Source of the DNA: Arthrobacter sp. Soil764
GTDB lineage: Bacteria; Actinomycetota; Actinomycetes; Actinomycetales; Micrococcaceae
Direction: 5' to 3'
Assembly (NCBI RefSeq): GCF_001428075.1
Contig: NZ_LMSI01000022.1
Location: 1 to 64,000, forward strand
DNA length: 64,000 nt
Notes under the pieces: generated by a model
What the model was told of the DNA's origin: nothing
What the model saw: only the letters and a program-made list of their open reading frames with translations
Database searches by the model: none
Shown here: one piece after another, positions 42,602 through 51,068 of the stretch
How positions within the stretch are numbered: the stretch's first letter is position 1
How the letters are laid out: each line of letters starts with the position of its first letter
Translations under genes and position numbers: made by a program

Positions 42602-43621
42602 ATGGGAAAGCTGCTGGATTCGGTGGATACCAAGGCCCTGCGCTTCGCCGTCGGGTTCCCCCTCGTCCTGGCCGCCGCCTTCGTCTACTGCGCGTCGCTG
42701 CTGCGCCCGGACCTTCCGGAGCCGCTCGCCATCCAGTGGACGGACGACGGCGGTGCCAACTTCGCGCCCTTCGGCGCCTACGTGGGCGTCGGCGCCGCAT
42801 TCATTGTGCTCGCGGGCTGGCTGGTCCTGCTGCAGGCCGTCCCGCTGGGCAGGCCGGTGATGATGCGCAGGATCATGATGGGGGCCGGGCTGTTCCTGAG
42901 CCTGTTCATTACCTCCGCCCTTGCCGCAGGGCTGATCGGCCAAACCGGGCTGGACGACGCCCGGCAGTCCCACGTGGACATGACAGTCCTCGCCCTCGGC
43001 AGCGGCGCGGCCGTGTCGCTGGGCGTCGCCATGGCCATGGTCTACAAGGCCGACCGGCAATGGTCGCCTGACGACGACCGGGCGCTGCAGGCCGCCATCA
43101 CCAGGGAACTCGATCCCGACCTTGCCCGGGACAGTATCCGGCTCTGGGTCCACGCCAGGAGTTCGGTCTTTGTCATGATCGCCATTGCCTCTCTCTTCCC
43201 GGCGGCCCTCATCGCCCTGGCGGTGCCGTGGCTGGGAATCCTGCTGGTGGCCCTGGCCCTCATCGGGGCCGCGTTCCTCTTCGCCCGGATCCGGGCGGAC
43301 CGGCGCGGGCTGAAGGTCCTGCTGGCCGGAGTAGTCCCCGTCATGGATGTGCCGGCCGGTGCCATTTCGGATGCCAGCGCCGCTGAAGTGCGGGCTGCGG
43401 ACTATGGCGGGTGGGGCTACCGGCACCACCGCGGGACCGCCGCCATGCTGGTCAGCAGCGGCCCCGCCGTCGTCGTGAGCAAGACCGACGGCCAGCGCCT
43501 GGCCGTCAGCGGCGGCAGCCGGGACTCCGCCGCGCGGCTGGCCGAAGTCCTCACCCGGGTGGCCGCCCGGGCCCGCGGCGGCGGGAACACTCCACCCGCC
43601 GCAGGGCTTCCGGAGTCCTGA
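42602..43621 (+). CDS. DUF1648-like integral membrane protein
   Basis: A 339-residue protein with six or so hydrophobic helices. The first loop PEPLAIQWTDDGGANFAPFG after helix 1 recalls the DUF1648 domain (SdpI-like, YxxHW-n-dG pattern). Two further paired helices occur at about 170-185 and 200-235, and the C-terminal 100 residues are cytoplasmic with Arg/Ala-rich ends. Function unknown; DUF1648 proteins include toxin-immunity and signal proteins in Firmicutes. Divergent from pepN. Confidence 0.72.
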   Translation: MGKLLDSVDTKALRFAVGFPLVLAAAFVYCASLLRPDLPEPLAIQWTDDGGANFAPFGAYVGVGAAFIVLAGWLVLLQAVPLGRPVMMRRIMMGAGLFLSLFITSALAAGLIGQTGLDDARQSHVDMTVLALGSGAAVSLGVAMAMVYKADRQWSPDDDRALQAAITRELDPDLARDSIRLWVHARSSVFVMIAIASLFPAALIALAVPWLGILLVALALIGAAFLFARIRADRRGLKVLLAGVVPVMDVPAGAISDASAAEVRAADYGGWGYRHHRGTAAMLVSSGPAVVVSKTDGQRLAVSGGSRDSAARLAEVLTRVAARARGGGNTPPAAGLPES

Positions 43622-43634
43622 GCGGGGCCGTTCC

Positions 43635-43640
43635 TAGTAT
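43635..43640 (+). promoter_or_regulatory. -10 box upstream of rpiB
   Basis: TAGTAT places a transcription start near 43647, about 60 nt before the GTG used here; a GTG at 43649 could serve as a leaderless start for a longer product. Confidence 0.4.
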
Positions 43641-43708
43641 CCTTATCGGTGTCGTTCCGGCCTCCACACGGCGGGCCGCCAGCTCCCACAACCGAACGGA
43701 CTTTGCAC

Positions 43709-44203
43709 GTGACTTCTTCCCCTGCCTTCCCGCGGGTCCACATCGCCACCGACCACGCAGGCATGGAGCTCAGCGCCCATCTGGTGTCCCACCTGACCGG
43801 CAAGGGATACGAGGTGGTGGACCACGGGCCCAAGGTGTACGACGCCCAGGACGACTACCCTTCCTTCTGCATCAACGCTGCCCTCGCTGTGGTCGCAGAC
43901 CAGCAGGCGGGTGTCCACGCCCTTGGCATCGTGCTGGGCGGTTCGGGCAACGGTGAGCAGATCGCGGCCAACAAGGTCAAGGGCGTCCGCGCAGCCCTCG
44001 CGTGGAACCTTTCCACCGCCACACTGGCCCGTGAACACAACGATGCCAACGTGGTGGCTGTTGGCGGACGCCAGCACACGGTGGAAGAAGCCACCGAGCT
44101 GATCGAGGCGTTCCTGTCCGAGCCGTTCAGCAATGACGAGCGCCATGTGCGCAGGATCGGCAAGATTGCGGCCTACGAGGCAACCGGCGAGGTCATCGAG
44201 TAG
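43709..44203 (+). CDS. rpiB: Ribose-5-phosphate isomerase B
   Basis: Interconverts ribose 5-phosphate and ribulose 5-phosphate, the step after gnd. VHIATDHAGMEL near the N-terminus and LGGSGNGEQIAANKVKGVRAAL identify the LacAB/RpiB family; the GSGNGEQ loop with Glu, rather than Cys, as the probable base is the mycobacterial form. 164 residues from GTG 43709; an upstream GTG (43649) would add 20 residues lacking family similarity. Its TAG overlaps the GTG of the glycosylase gene. Confidence 0.93.
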   Translation: MTSSPAFPRVHIATDHAGMELSAHLVSHLTGKGYEVVDHGPKVYDAQDDYPSFCINAALAVVADQQAGVHALGIVLGGSGNGEQIAANKVKGVRAALAWNLSTATLAREHNDANVVAVGGRQHTVEEATELIEAFLSEPFSNDERHVRRIGKIAAYEATGEVIE

Positions 44204-45162
44204 TGCCTGAGGGCCATTCCGTCCGCAGGCTCGCGCGCCAGTTCGGCGACGTCTTCGCGGGTGACACGCTTGCCGTTTCCAGCCCCCAGGGCAGGTTCAG
44301 CGGGGGAGCGGCGCTGCTGGACGGGCATACCCTGCTCGGTGCCGAGGCGCACGGAAAGCACCTGTTCCTGCATTTCGACAACGCGTTGGTGCTGCACGTC
44401 CACCTTGGCCTGTACGGCGCCTGGAGCTTCGGCGGCGACAGCACCTTCACCGGGGCCTCCAGCATTGGTGCGCCGCGGCGCGTCGGCGAGCAGGAGGCCT
44501 TCGCTGACGGGGACGACGGCGGGGGCGCGCCTTACGCGGGCCCGCCGGCGCCCGTCGGGGCCGTGCGGGTCCGGCTCGCCGGGAGCCACGGCTGGGCAGA
44601 TCTTCGGGGGGCCACTACCTGCGAAACCATCACTGCGGCAGAAGCCGGAGCCGTGCTTGCGCGGCTGGGACCTGATCCGCTGCGCAACCTCCGCGGCGAC
44701 GCGGGCCGCTTTGCTGCCAACGTCCAGGCGCGGAAGACGCCGCTGGCCGCCCTGCTGATGGACCAGAAGGTGATTGCCGGCGTCGGGAACGTCTACCGCG
44801 CGGAAGTCCTGTTCCGCCGTCGGCTGGACCCCTGGCTGCCCGGAACGTCACTCCCGGACAGCGACGCCCGGAAGCTGTGGCGCGACATTGTTGCCGTTAT
44901 GGGCGACGGCGTGGCGGACGGCCGCATCATCACCACGCCACCGAAATACTGGGCCCTCGATGGCACCACCGCGGCCAAGGCCGCCGCAGCCGGGGCGCCG
45001 GTGCCGGCCAAAAGCGCCCACTTCCCCGGCCGGGATGACGCCCACTTCGTCTACAAACGGCACGGCCTGCCCTGCAGGGTGTGCCGCACCATCGTGCTCA
45101 TCGCCGACCTGGCCGGGCGGAACCTCTACTGGTGCCCGTACTGCCAACAGCCGCGGGACTAG
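44203..45162 (+). CDS. Fpg/Nei family DNA glycosylase (Nei2-like)
   Basis: Base-excision repair enzyme, 319 residues. After Met removal, Pro2-Glu3 (VPEGHSVRRLA) form the catalytic N-terminus. The helix-two-turn-helix contains LLMDQKVIAGVGNVYRAEVLFRRRLDP, and the C-terminal zinc finger C-x2-C...CPYC (CRVCRTIV, YWCPYCQQ) is complete. An acidic Gly-rich insert lies at about 100-120. Actinobacterial Nei2 has this architecture. GTG start overlaps the rpiB stop. Confidence 0.92.
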   Translation: MPEGHSVRRLARQFGDVFAGDTLAVSSPQGRFSGGAALLDGHTLLGAEAHGKHLFLHFDNALVLHVHLGLYGAWSFGGDSTFTGASSIGAPRRVGEQEAFADGDDGGGAPYAGPPAPVGAVRVRLAGSHGWADLRGATTCETITAAEAGAVLARLGPDPLRNLRGDAGRFAANVQARKTPLAALLMDQKVIAGVGNVYRAEVLFRRRLDPWLPGTSLPDSDARKLWRDIVAVMGDGVADGRIITTPPKYWALDGTTAAKAAAAGAPVPAKSAHFPGRDDAHFVYKRHGLPCRVCRTIVLIADLAGRNLYWCPYCQQPRD

Positions 45163-45281
45163 CCAATCTCCTTCATGCACGCGGAAACGGGGCACTTCGA
45201 CACGGACACGCCGCCCGCCGTCGTACATTCTTGCCCTGGCGCTGCCAAAGCGCCCCACGACGGCTCCTGCCTGAACACGAA

Positions 45282-45305
45282 AAGGCCCCTCCGCGGAGGG
45301 GCCTT
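45282..45305. terminator. Bidirectional-type hairpin
   Basis: AAGGCCCCTCC-GC-GGAGGGGCCTT; it separates the glycosylase gene from the converging tRNA-Gly gene. No long T run. Confidence 0.65.
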
Positions 45306-45316
45306 CATGTTCTCTA

Positions 45317-45390
45317 TGGAGGGGACGACGGGAATCGAACCCGCGTAATCAGTTTGGAAGACTGAGGCTTTACCATTAAGCTACGTCCCC
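45317..45390 (-). tRNA. tRNA-Gly (anticodon TCC)
   Basis: 74 nt with an encoded CCA. Acceptor GGGGACG pairs with CGTCCCC. The anticodon loop CTTCCAA within TCAGT/ACTGA gives TCC (GGA/GGG codons). Confidence 0.96.
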
Positions 45391-45521
45391 GAAGGAAGAT
45401 CCGTTTTTCGCGGAAACTCCGGGCTGGCTGTTCAAGCCGGATACAACTAAACCTAATCCATGGCCTACGTGTCAAATGTGCATTCGCGGCGCGTATCACC
45501 GTAGACTTGCCTGTGCACTTA

Positions 45522-45596
45522 CGGGGTGTAGCTCAGCTTGGCTAGAGCGCCTGCTTTGGGAGCAGGAAGTCGCAGGTTCAAATCCTGTCACCCCGA
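45522..45596 (+). tRNA. tRNA-Pro (anticodon TGG)
   Basis: 75 nt. Acceptor CGGGGTG pairs with CACCCCG; the anticodon loop TTTGGGA in CCTGC/GCAGG gives TGG. CCA is not encoded. A TAGACT -10-like box lies at 45502-45507. Confidence 0.96.
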
Positions 45597-45677
45597 CTCT
45601 GCGTGACCAGGTCCGGTAGGCCTGGAGATCCATTGCGTTAGCAGAAACCAATCCCACAACCCAGGAGTACTTAGACC

Positions 45678-47072
45678 GTGAAGAGCGCTGTCGAGAACCT
45701 CACCCCCACGCGGGTCAAGCTCAATGTTGAGGTCCCCTTTGAGGAACTGAAGCCCAGCATCGACTCGGCCTACAAGACTGTTGCGTCGCAGATCCAGGTT
45801 CCCGGGTTCCGCAAGGGCAAGGTTCCTGCCAAGCTCATCGACCAGCGCGTCGGTCGCGGCTACGTCCTGGAGACGGCCATCAATGACGGCCTCAACGGCT
45901 GGTACCAGGCCGCCGTGCAGGAGTCGGGCATCCGCCCCCTCAGCCGCCCCGAGGTTGAGATCACCGAGGTTCCCGATCCCTCCGCGACCGACGGCGGCCT
46001 GAAGTTCGCCGCTGAGGTTGACGTCCGTCCCGAGATCGAGCTCCCGGACTACGCCGGCATCGAGGTCCAGGTTGCGGCTGCGGAATCCTCCGAAGCCGAC
46101 GTGGACAAGGCCCTGGATGAACTGCGCGGCCGCTTCGGCACGCTGAAGTCCGTGGACCGTCCCGCAGCCGACGGTGACTTCCTCACCATCGACATCACCG
46201 CCACGATCGACGGCGAGGAAGTGGACTCCGCTGCCGGACTGTCCTACCAGGTTGGCGCCGGAACCATGCTCGAAGGCATGGACGAGGCCGTGACCGGCCT
46301 CAGCGCCGACGAGGACGCCATCTTCGACACCACCCTGGTTGGCGGCGACCACGCCGGCGAAGCCGCCCAGGTCAAGGTTGTGGTGAAGGCCGTCAAGGAG
46401 CGCGAACTGCCCGAGGCGAACGATGACTTCGCCCAGCTCGCCTCCGAATTCGACACCCTCGCCGAACTCCGCGAGGACCTGGCCAAGCAGGCCGCCGACT
46501 CCAAGATCGTGGAGCAGGGCGTTGAGGCCCGCGACAAGGTCCTGGACAAGCTGGTTGAACTGGTTGAGGTTCCCGTTCCGGACTCGGTGGTCGAAGAGCA
46601 GCTCGAAGCCCACTTCCAGGAGGGCAACGGCCACGGAGACGGCGAGCACGACACCGAGGAGCACCGCGAAGAGGTCCGCGCCAACACGGCCCGCGCTTTC
46701 CAGAACGAGATCATCCTTGACGCCATCGCCGAAAAGGAAGAAGTCAACGTCAGCCAGAACGAGCTGATCGACTACATCGTCACCACCGCCAGCCAGTACG
46801 GCATGGACCCCAACCAGTTCGCCCAGATCATCGACCAGAGCGGCCAGGTCCCCATGATGGTTTCCGAGGTCCGCCGCCGCAAGGCACTGGCTGTTGTCCT
46901 GGGCCAGGCCACGGTGACCGACACCGAGGGCAACACTGTTGACCTCAGCGACTTCGTCCGCCCCGGCGGCGAGGAAGCCCCCGCTGCAGAGGCAGCCGAC
47001 GCTGACGCAACCGAAGCCCCCGAGGCCGAGGTTGTCGAGGCTGAGGACGCCACGGCAGAGGCCAAGGCCTAG
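45678..47072 (+). CDS. tig: Trigger factor
   Basis: Ribosome-bound chaperone and peptidyl-prolyl isomerase, 464 residues. The N-terminal ribosome-docking signature [12 protein letters not shown] is clear, then the FKBP domain (about 150-245, [34 protein letters not shown]) and the helical C-terminal substrate domain. It ends in an Ala/Glu/Asp-rich tail of about 40 residues. GTG start with AGGAG. It precedes clpP1-clpP2-clpX, the usual tig-clp order, and has its own terminator. Confidence 0.96.
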   Translation: MKSAVENLTPTRVKLNVEVPFEELKPSIDSAYKTVASQIQVPGFRKGKVPAKLIDQRVGRGYVLETAINDGLNGWYQAAVQESGIRPLSRPEVEITEVPDPSATDGGLKFAAEVDVRPEIELPDYAGIEVQVAAAESSEADVDKALDELRGRFGTLKSVDRPAADGDFLTIDITATIDGEEVDSAAGLSYQVGAGTMLEGMDEAVTGLSADEDAIFDTTLVGGDHAGEAAQVKVVVKAVKERELPEANDDFAQLASEFDTLAELREDLAKQAADSKIVEQGVEARDKVLDKLVELVEVPVPDSVVEEQLEAHFQEGNGHGDGEHDTEEHREEVRANTARAFQNEIILDAIAEKEEVNVSQNELIDYIVTTASQYGMDPNQFAQIIDQSGQVPMMVSEVRRRKALAVVLGQATVTDTEGNTVDLSDFVRPGGEEAPAAEAADADATEAPEAEVVEAEDATAEAKA

Positions 47073-47091
47073 TCCTTAACACCCGCAGTGG

Positions 47092-47122
47092 CGGCCCCCG
47101 GATCCTTCCGATCCGGGGGCCG
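47092..47122 (+). terminator. Terminator after tig
   Basis: CGGCCCCCGGAT pairs with ATCCGGGGGCCG over a 7-nt loop. Confidence 0.75.
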
Positions 47123-47167
47123 TTCGCGTTGGACCTGAAACCGCACGGTGGGGATTCGGCCATCGTG

Positions 47168-47181
47168 CGCCGTCAGCGAAC
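47168..47181 (+). promoter_or_regulatory. ClgR-like box before clpP1
   Basis: CGCCGTCAGCGAAC matches the actinobacterial ClgR consensus CGCYNANRGCGWWS at all but one position (T for A). It lies about 100 bp before the clpP1 start, where ClgR activates clp genes in Corynebacterium and Streptomyces. Confidence 0.45.
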
Positions 47182-47277
47182 AGCCGTCGGTGCGCGAACA
47201 AATCGCCGGGGAAACCGGTTAGTGTCCAAGTAGTGATTTTCAGTGATGTCACCGTCACCAGTGAGAGGTAAGTAAAC

Positions 47278-47928
47278 ATGTCACAGCACTCAGAGGCCCC
47301 CCGGATGGCGACCGTCGATCCTGCAGCCCAGGACAACTACATTTACAACCGCCTTCTCAAGGAGCGGATCATCTGGCTGGGCTCGGAGGTGCGTGATGAC
47401 AACGCCAACGCGATCTGCTCGCAGCTGCTCCTGCTTTCGGCCGAGAACCCGGAAAAGGACATCTACCTCTACATCAACTCGCCCGGCGGCTCCGTCACCG
47501 CGGGCATGGCCATCTACGACACCATGCAGTTCATTCCCAACGACGTCGTAACCGTCGCCACCGGCCTGGCCGCTTCCATGGGCCAGTTCCTGCTTTCTTC
47601 GGGCACCAAGGGCAAGCGGTACGCCACGCCCAACGCCCGCGTCCTGATGCACCAGCCCTCCGGCGGCATCGGCGGCACGGCCTCGGACATCAAGATCCAG
47701 GCCGAGCTCATCCTGCACATGAAGAAGGTCATGGCGGAACTGACGGCGGAACAGACCGGCCAGTCTGTTGAGACCATCCTCAAGGACAACGACCGCGACA
47801 AGTGGTTCACCGCTACAGAGGCCCTCGAATACGGCTTCTTCGACAAGATTGCCGCACACGCCGGCTCTGTGTCCGGCGGCGGCGGAACGTCCAACGGATC
47901 GTCCGGCGACTCAGCCTCCCAGAACTAA
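47278..47928 (+). CDS. clpP1: ATP-dependent Clp protease proteolytic subunit 1
   Basis: Serine peptidase subunit, 216 residues. [19 protein letters not shown], Ser100 in GLAASMGQF, His125 in LMHQPSGG and an Asp in NDRDKWF form the site. In actinobacteria ClpP1 and ClpP2 assemble into a mixed tetradecamer with ClpX or ClpC1. GAGAGG precedes the ATG. A Gly/Ser-rich C-terminal tail ([12 protein letters not shown]) is present. clpP2 follows at 36 bp. Confidence 0.96.
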   Translation: MSQHSEAPRMATVDPAAQDNYIYNRLLKERIIWLGSEVRDDNANAICSQLLLLSAENPEKDIYLYINSPGGSVTAGMAIYDTMQFIPNDVVTVATGLAASMGQFLLSSGTKGKRYATPNARVLMHQPSGGIGGTASDIKIQAELILHMKKVMAELTAEQTGQSVETILKDNDRDKWFTATEALEYGFFDKIAAHAGSVSGGGGTSNGSSGDSASQN

Positions 47929-47964
47929 CCGGCAACCAGAACACTTCGATCAGGAGCAAAGACA

Positions 47965-48624
47965 ATGAACTACAACTTCGGGTGGTCCGCCGGCAATCTT
48001 CCGTCCAGCCGCTACGTCCTGCCGCAGTTCGAGGAGCGCACGCCCTACGGCTTCAAGCGCCAGGACCCGTACACCAAGCTGTTCGAGGACCGCATCATCT
48101 TCCTCGGAGTGCAGGTTGACGACGCCTCGGCCGACGACATCATGGCCCAGCTGCTGGTCCTTGAGTCCACCGACCCGGACCGCGACATCACCCTCTACAT
48201 CAACTCCCCGGGCGGGTCGTTCACGGCCATGACGGCGATCTACGACACCATGCAGTACATCCGTCCCGAAATCCAGACCGTCTGCCTGGGCCAGGCCGCC
48301 AGCGCCGCTGCTGTCCTGCTGGCCGCCGGTACTCCGGGCAAGCGCCTGGCACTGCCCAACGCCCGCGTCCTGATCCACCAGCCGGCATTGTCCGGCGGCC
48401 AGGGCGGCCAGGCCTCCGACCTGGAGATCCAGGCGGCCGAGGTCATGCGCATGCGGTCCTGGCTCGAGGACACGCTGGCCCATCACTCCGGCCGCACGTC
48501 GGAGCAGGTCAACAACGATATTGAGCGCGACAAGATCCTTACCGCCGAAGAGGCACAGGCCTACGGCCTGATCGACCAGGTGCTTGATTCACGCAAGATC
48601 AAGCCCCAGGCAATCACGAGGTAG
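47965..48624 (+). CDS. clpP2: ATP-dependent Clp protease proteolytic subunit 2
   Basis: Partner of ClpP1, 219 residues. [20 protein letters not shown], Ser113 in [10 protein letters not shown], and His138 in [11 protein letters not shown] form the active site. The extended N-terminus ([38 protein letters not shown]) is the ClpP2 form. Preceded by AGGAGC and followed by a terminator, so clpP1P2 is one operon and clpX is expressed separately. Confidence 0.96.
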   Translation: MNYNFGWSAGNLPSSRYVLPQFEERTPYGFKRQDPYTKLFEDRIIFLGVQVDDASADDIMAQLLVLESTDPDRDITLYINSPGGSFTAMTAIYDTMQYIRPEIQTVCLGQAASAAAVLLAAGTPGKRLALPNARVLIHQPALSGGQGGQASDLEIQAAEVMRMRSWLEDTLAHHSGRTSEQVNNDIERDKILTAEEAQAYGLIDQVLDSRKIKPQAITR

Positions 48625-48632
48625 CAGTACCC

Positions 48633-48678
48633 AAAGCCGGTGCGGCCCAGTTCATTTGGCCGCACCGGCCTTTTCTTT
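48633..48678 (+). terminator. Terminator after clpP2
   Basis: GCCGGTGCGGCC pairs with GGCCGCACCGGC over a 10-nt loop, followed by TTTTCTTT. Confidence 0.9.
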
Positions 48679-48800
48679 CCACCCTTGAGGGCGAATGTGA
48701 CCTAGAGTGGATGTTGTCACAAACCGGCTCACTGGGGCCGGTCAACGATTTCAGCAACGGTGCAGGGCTGCCTGGCAGCAGGATACTAAGGGGTTCACAT

Positions 48801-50081
48801 ATGGCTCGGATTGGCGAGAGCACGGATCTGCTGAAGTGCTCTTTCTGTGGAAAGAGCCAGAAGCAGGTGCGCAAGCTCATTGCCGGGCCCGGTGTCTACA
48901 TCTGTGATGAGTGCATCGAGTTGTGCAACGAAATCATCGAAGAGGAGCTCGCGGAGGTCGCAGACCTCGGCAGCTTTGAACTGCCCAAGCCGCGTGAGAT
49001 CTTCGACTTCCTGCAGGAATACGTCATCGGGCAGGAGCCCGCTAAACGCTCCCTCGCCGTCGCGGTCTATAACCACTACAAGCGGATCCAGGCGGGCCAC
49101 GCACCCAAGTCCGGGAGCCTGGGGGACGGCGCGCACCACGACGACGTCGAAATCGCCAAGTCGAACATCCTCCTTATCGGCCCCACCGGCTGCGGCAAGA
49201 CCTACCTGGCCCAGACACTTGCCCGGCGCCTGAACGTGCCGTTCGCCGTCGCGGACGCCACCGCCCTGACCGAGGCCGGCTATGTGGGCGAGGACGTGGA
49301 GAACATCCTCCTCAAACTCATCCAGGCCGCTGACTATGACGTCAAGAAGGCCGAACAGGGCATCATCTATATCGATGAGATCGACAAGATCTCCCGCAAG
49401 AGCGAGAACCCCTCCATCACCCGTGACGTTTCCGGCGAAGGAGTGCAGCAGGCGCTCCTGAAAATCCTGGAGGGCACCGTTGCCTCCGTCCCGCCCCAGG
49501 GCGGACGAAAGCACCCGCACCAGGAATTCATTCAGATCGACACCACGAACGTACTGTTCATCGTGGCCGGGGCTTTCGCAGGCCTCGAAGAGATCATCGG
49601 CTCCCGCTCCGGCCGCAAGGGCATCGGCTTCGGCGCGCCACTGAACGAGGCCAGCAAGAAGATAGACTCCTACGGCGAAGTCATGCCTGAGGATTTGCTG
49701 AAATTCGGCCTGATCCCGGAATTCATTGGCCGCCTCCCGGTGATCACCACGGTGTCCAACCTGGACCGGGACGCCCTGATCCAGATCCTCTCCACGCCCA
49801 GGAACGCGCTGGTGAAGCAGTACCAGAAGATGTTCCAGATCGACGGCGTGGAGCTGGTGTTCGACGACACCGCGCTGGAAGCCATCGCCGACCAGGCCCT
49901 GGAGCGCGGCACCGGCGCCCGTGGCCTCCGCGCCATCCTGGAGGAAGTGCTGCTTCCCGTCATGTTCGATCTGCCCAGCCGCGAGGACGTGGCCAGCGTG
50001 GTGATCACTGAGGACGTGGTCCTGCGCGGGGCCGAACCTACCATGATTCCGCACGTGGCCAAGCGCCGTAAGTCTGCCTGA
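48801..50081 (+). CDS. clpX: ATP-dependent Clp protease ATP-binding subunit ClpX
   Basis: AAA+ unfoldase, 426 residues. N-terminal zinc-binding domain with Cys13, 16, 35, 38 (CSFC, CDEC); Walker A GPTGCGKT (127-134); [11 protein letters not shown]; Walker [11 protein letters not shown]; sensor and RKH-like pore loops follow, and the arginine finger lies in [15 protein letters not shown] 48801 has AAGGGG upstream. It feeds substrates to ClpP1P2 encoded just before. Confidence 0.97.
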   Translation: MARIGESTDLLKCSFCGKSQKQVRKLIAGPGVYICDECIELCNEIIEEELAEVADLGSFELPKPREIFDFLQEYVIGQEPAKRSLAVAVYNHYKRIQAGHAPKSGSLGDGAHHDDVEIAKSNILLIGPTGCGKTYLAQTLARRLNVPFAVADATALTEAGYVGEDVENILLKLIQAADYDVKKAEQGIIYIDEIDKISRKSENPSITRDVSGEGVQQALLKILEGTVASVPPQGGRKHPHQEFIQIDTTNVLFIVAGAFAGLEEIIGSRSGRKGIGFGAPLNEASKKIDSYGEVMPEDLLKFGLIPEFIGRLPVITTVSNLDRDALIQILSTPRNALVKQYQKMFQIDGVELVFDDTALEAIADQALERGTGARGLRAILEEVLLPVMFDLPSREDVASVVITEDVVLRGAEPTMIPHVAKRRKSA

Positions 50082-50095
50082 CCGAGAGGACCTTC

Positions 50096-50710
50096 GTGAC
50101 TGCACCTGTAAAGAACAAAGCCGACTTCTGGTTCGATCCCCTCTGCCCGTTCGCCTGGGTCACCTCCCGCTGGATTGGTGAGGTGGAAGCCGTCCGCGAT
50201 ATCGAGACGGAGTGGCACGTCATGAGCCTCGCCGTCCTGAATGAGGGACGCGACCTGGAGCCCGCCTACCGGGAGTCCATGGACAACGCCTGGGGCATGG
50301 TCCGCGTGATCATCGCCGCCAGGGAAGAGCATGGCCCGCAGGTCATCAAGCCGCTTTACGACGCCATGGGCACGCTGATCCATAACCAGGGCGAAAAGGA
50401 CCGCACACAGGTCATCACCAAGGCCCTGGCTGAGTGCGGCCTGCCCGCCTCCCTGGCCGATGCCGCCACCACCGATGCCTATGACCGGCAGCTGCGGGCC
50501 AGCCACGATGAAGGCATCTCGCTCGTGGGCCAGGACGTAGGCACGCCAGTGGTCGCGTTCAACGGAACCGCGTTCTTCGGGCCCGTGCTGACCCGCATTC
50601 CCCGCGGCGAGGAAGCCGGCAGGATCTGGGACGCCACCACGGCCATCGCCGCGTACCCGCACTTCTTCGAGCTGAAGCGCAGCCGCACGGAGAGCCCTGA
50701 ATTCGACTGA
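50096..50710 (+). CDS. DsbA-family protein, mycothiol-dependent nitroreductase-like
   Basis: Thioredoxin-fold protein of 204 residues resembling Rv2466c of Mycobacterium, a mycothiol-dependent reductase. The N-terminal motif FWFDPLCPFAWVTSRW carries a single Cys (CPFA), not CPWC, so it probably forms a mixed disulfide with mycothiol. GTPVVAFNGTAFFGPVL includes the cis-Pro loop. GAGAGGA precedes the GTG start, 14 bp after clpX, so it is probably on the clpX transcript. Confidence 0.87.
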   Translation: MTAPVKNKADFWFDPLCPFAWVTSRWIGEVEAVRDIETEWHVMSLAVLNEGRDLEPAYRESMDNAWGMVRVIIAAREEHGPQVIKPLYDAMGTLIHNQGEKDRTQVITKALAECGLPASLADAATTDAYDRQLRASHDEGISLVGQDVGTPVVAFNGTAFFGPVLTRIPRGEEAGRIWDATTAIAAYPHFFELKRSRTESPEFD

Positions 50711-50739
50711 TCACCTACCCGCCGCTTGGCGGGTGAGTC

Positions 50740-50791
50740 CACAAGGGCCCCGGAAGAAGTACCAGCGTGTAGTTCCTCCGGGGCCCTTGTG
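50740..50791 (+). terminator. Terminator after the DsbA-family gene
   Basis: CACAAGGGCCCCGGA (50740-50754) pairs exactly with TCCGGGGCCCTTGTG (50777-50791) over a 22-nt loop. No T run; strong stem. Confidence 0.6.
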
Positions 50792-50815
50792 CATGCCATG
50801 GGGCAGGAGAACAAT

Positions 50816-51033
50816 GGTTCTTACCCACTTCGAAAGAAGCGGGACGCAGGAACCAAAGATCCAGTGATATGTAATTTGACGCAGCCATCGGCAAAGTTGA
50901 ATGCAAGCTACCAGTGACGGTGTAGCAAGACCTGGAGTTCAGAGGATCTTGCCAGACCATCGAGATAACGTCACAAGATGGCCGAAAGTCGAAGCCCCAC
51001 CAACGGCAAAACGCTGATGGGGCTTCCCCTTTG
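50816..51033 (+). ncRNA. Candidate structured small RNA
   Basis: A stretch of about 218 bp with visibly lower GC than its surroundings and no credible protein. It can fold into successive hairpins: GGTTC/GAACC enclosing CTTC-GAAA-GAAG (50816-50854), GCTAC/GTAGC (50907-50926), GCAAGA/TCTTGC (50925-50952, alternative to the previous one), CCATC/GATGG (50957-50981), and finally GAAGCCCCA/TGGGGCTTC (50991-51026) followed by CCCCTTT, a terminator-like end. TTGTGC and AACAAT (50787-50815, 17-bp spacing) could be a promoter. The last hairpin may alternatively terminate valS from the other strand. Confidence 0.4.
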
Positions 51034-51068
51034 CCCGGAAATGGGACTTGGCTGAATCCGTACGGCTG

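Noticed and set aside
50715..50960. Reverse-strand 81-codon frame in the candidate RNA region
   Set aside because: No ribosome site, no family similarity, uneven codon use; the region is better explained by RNA hairpins.
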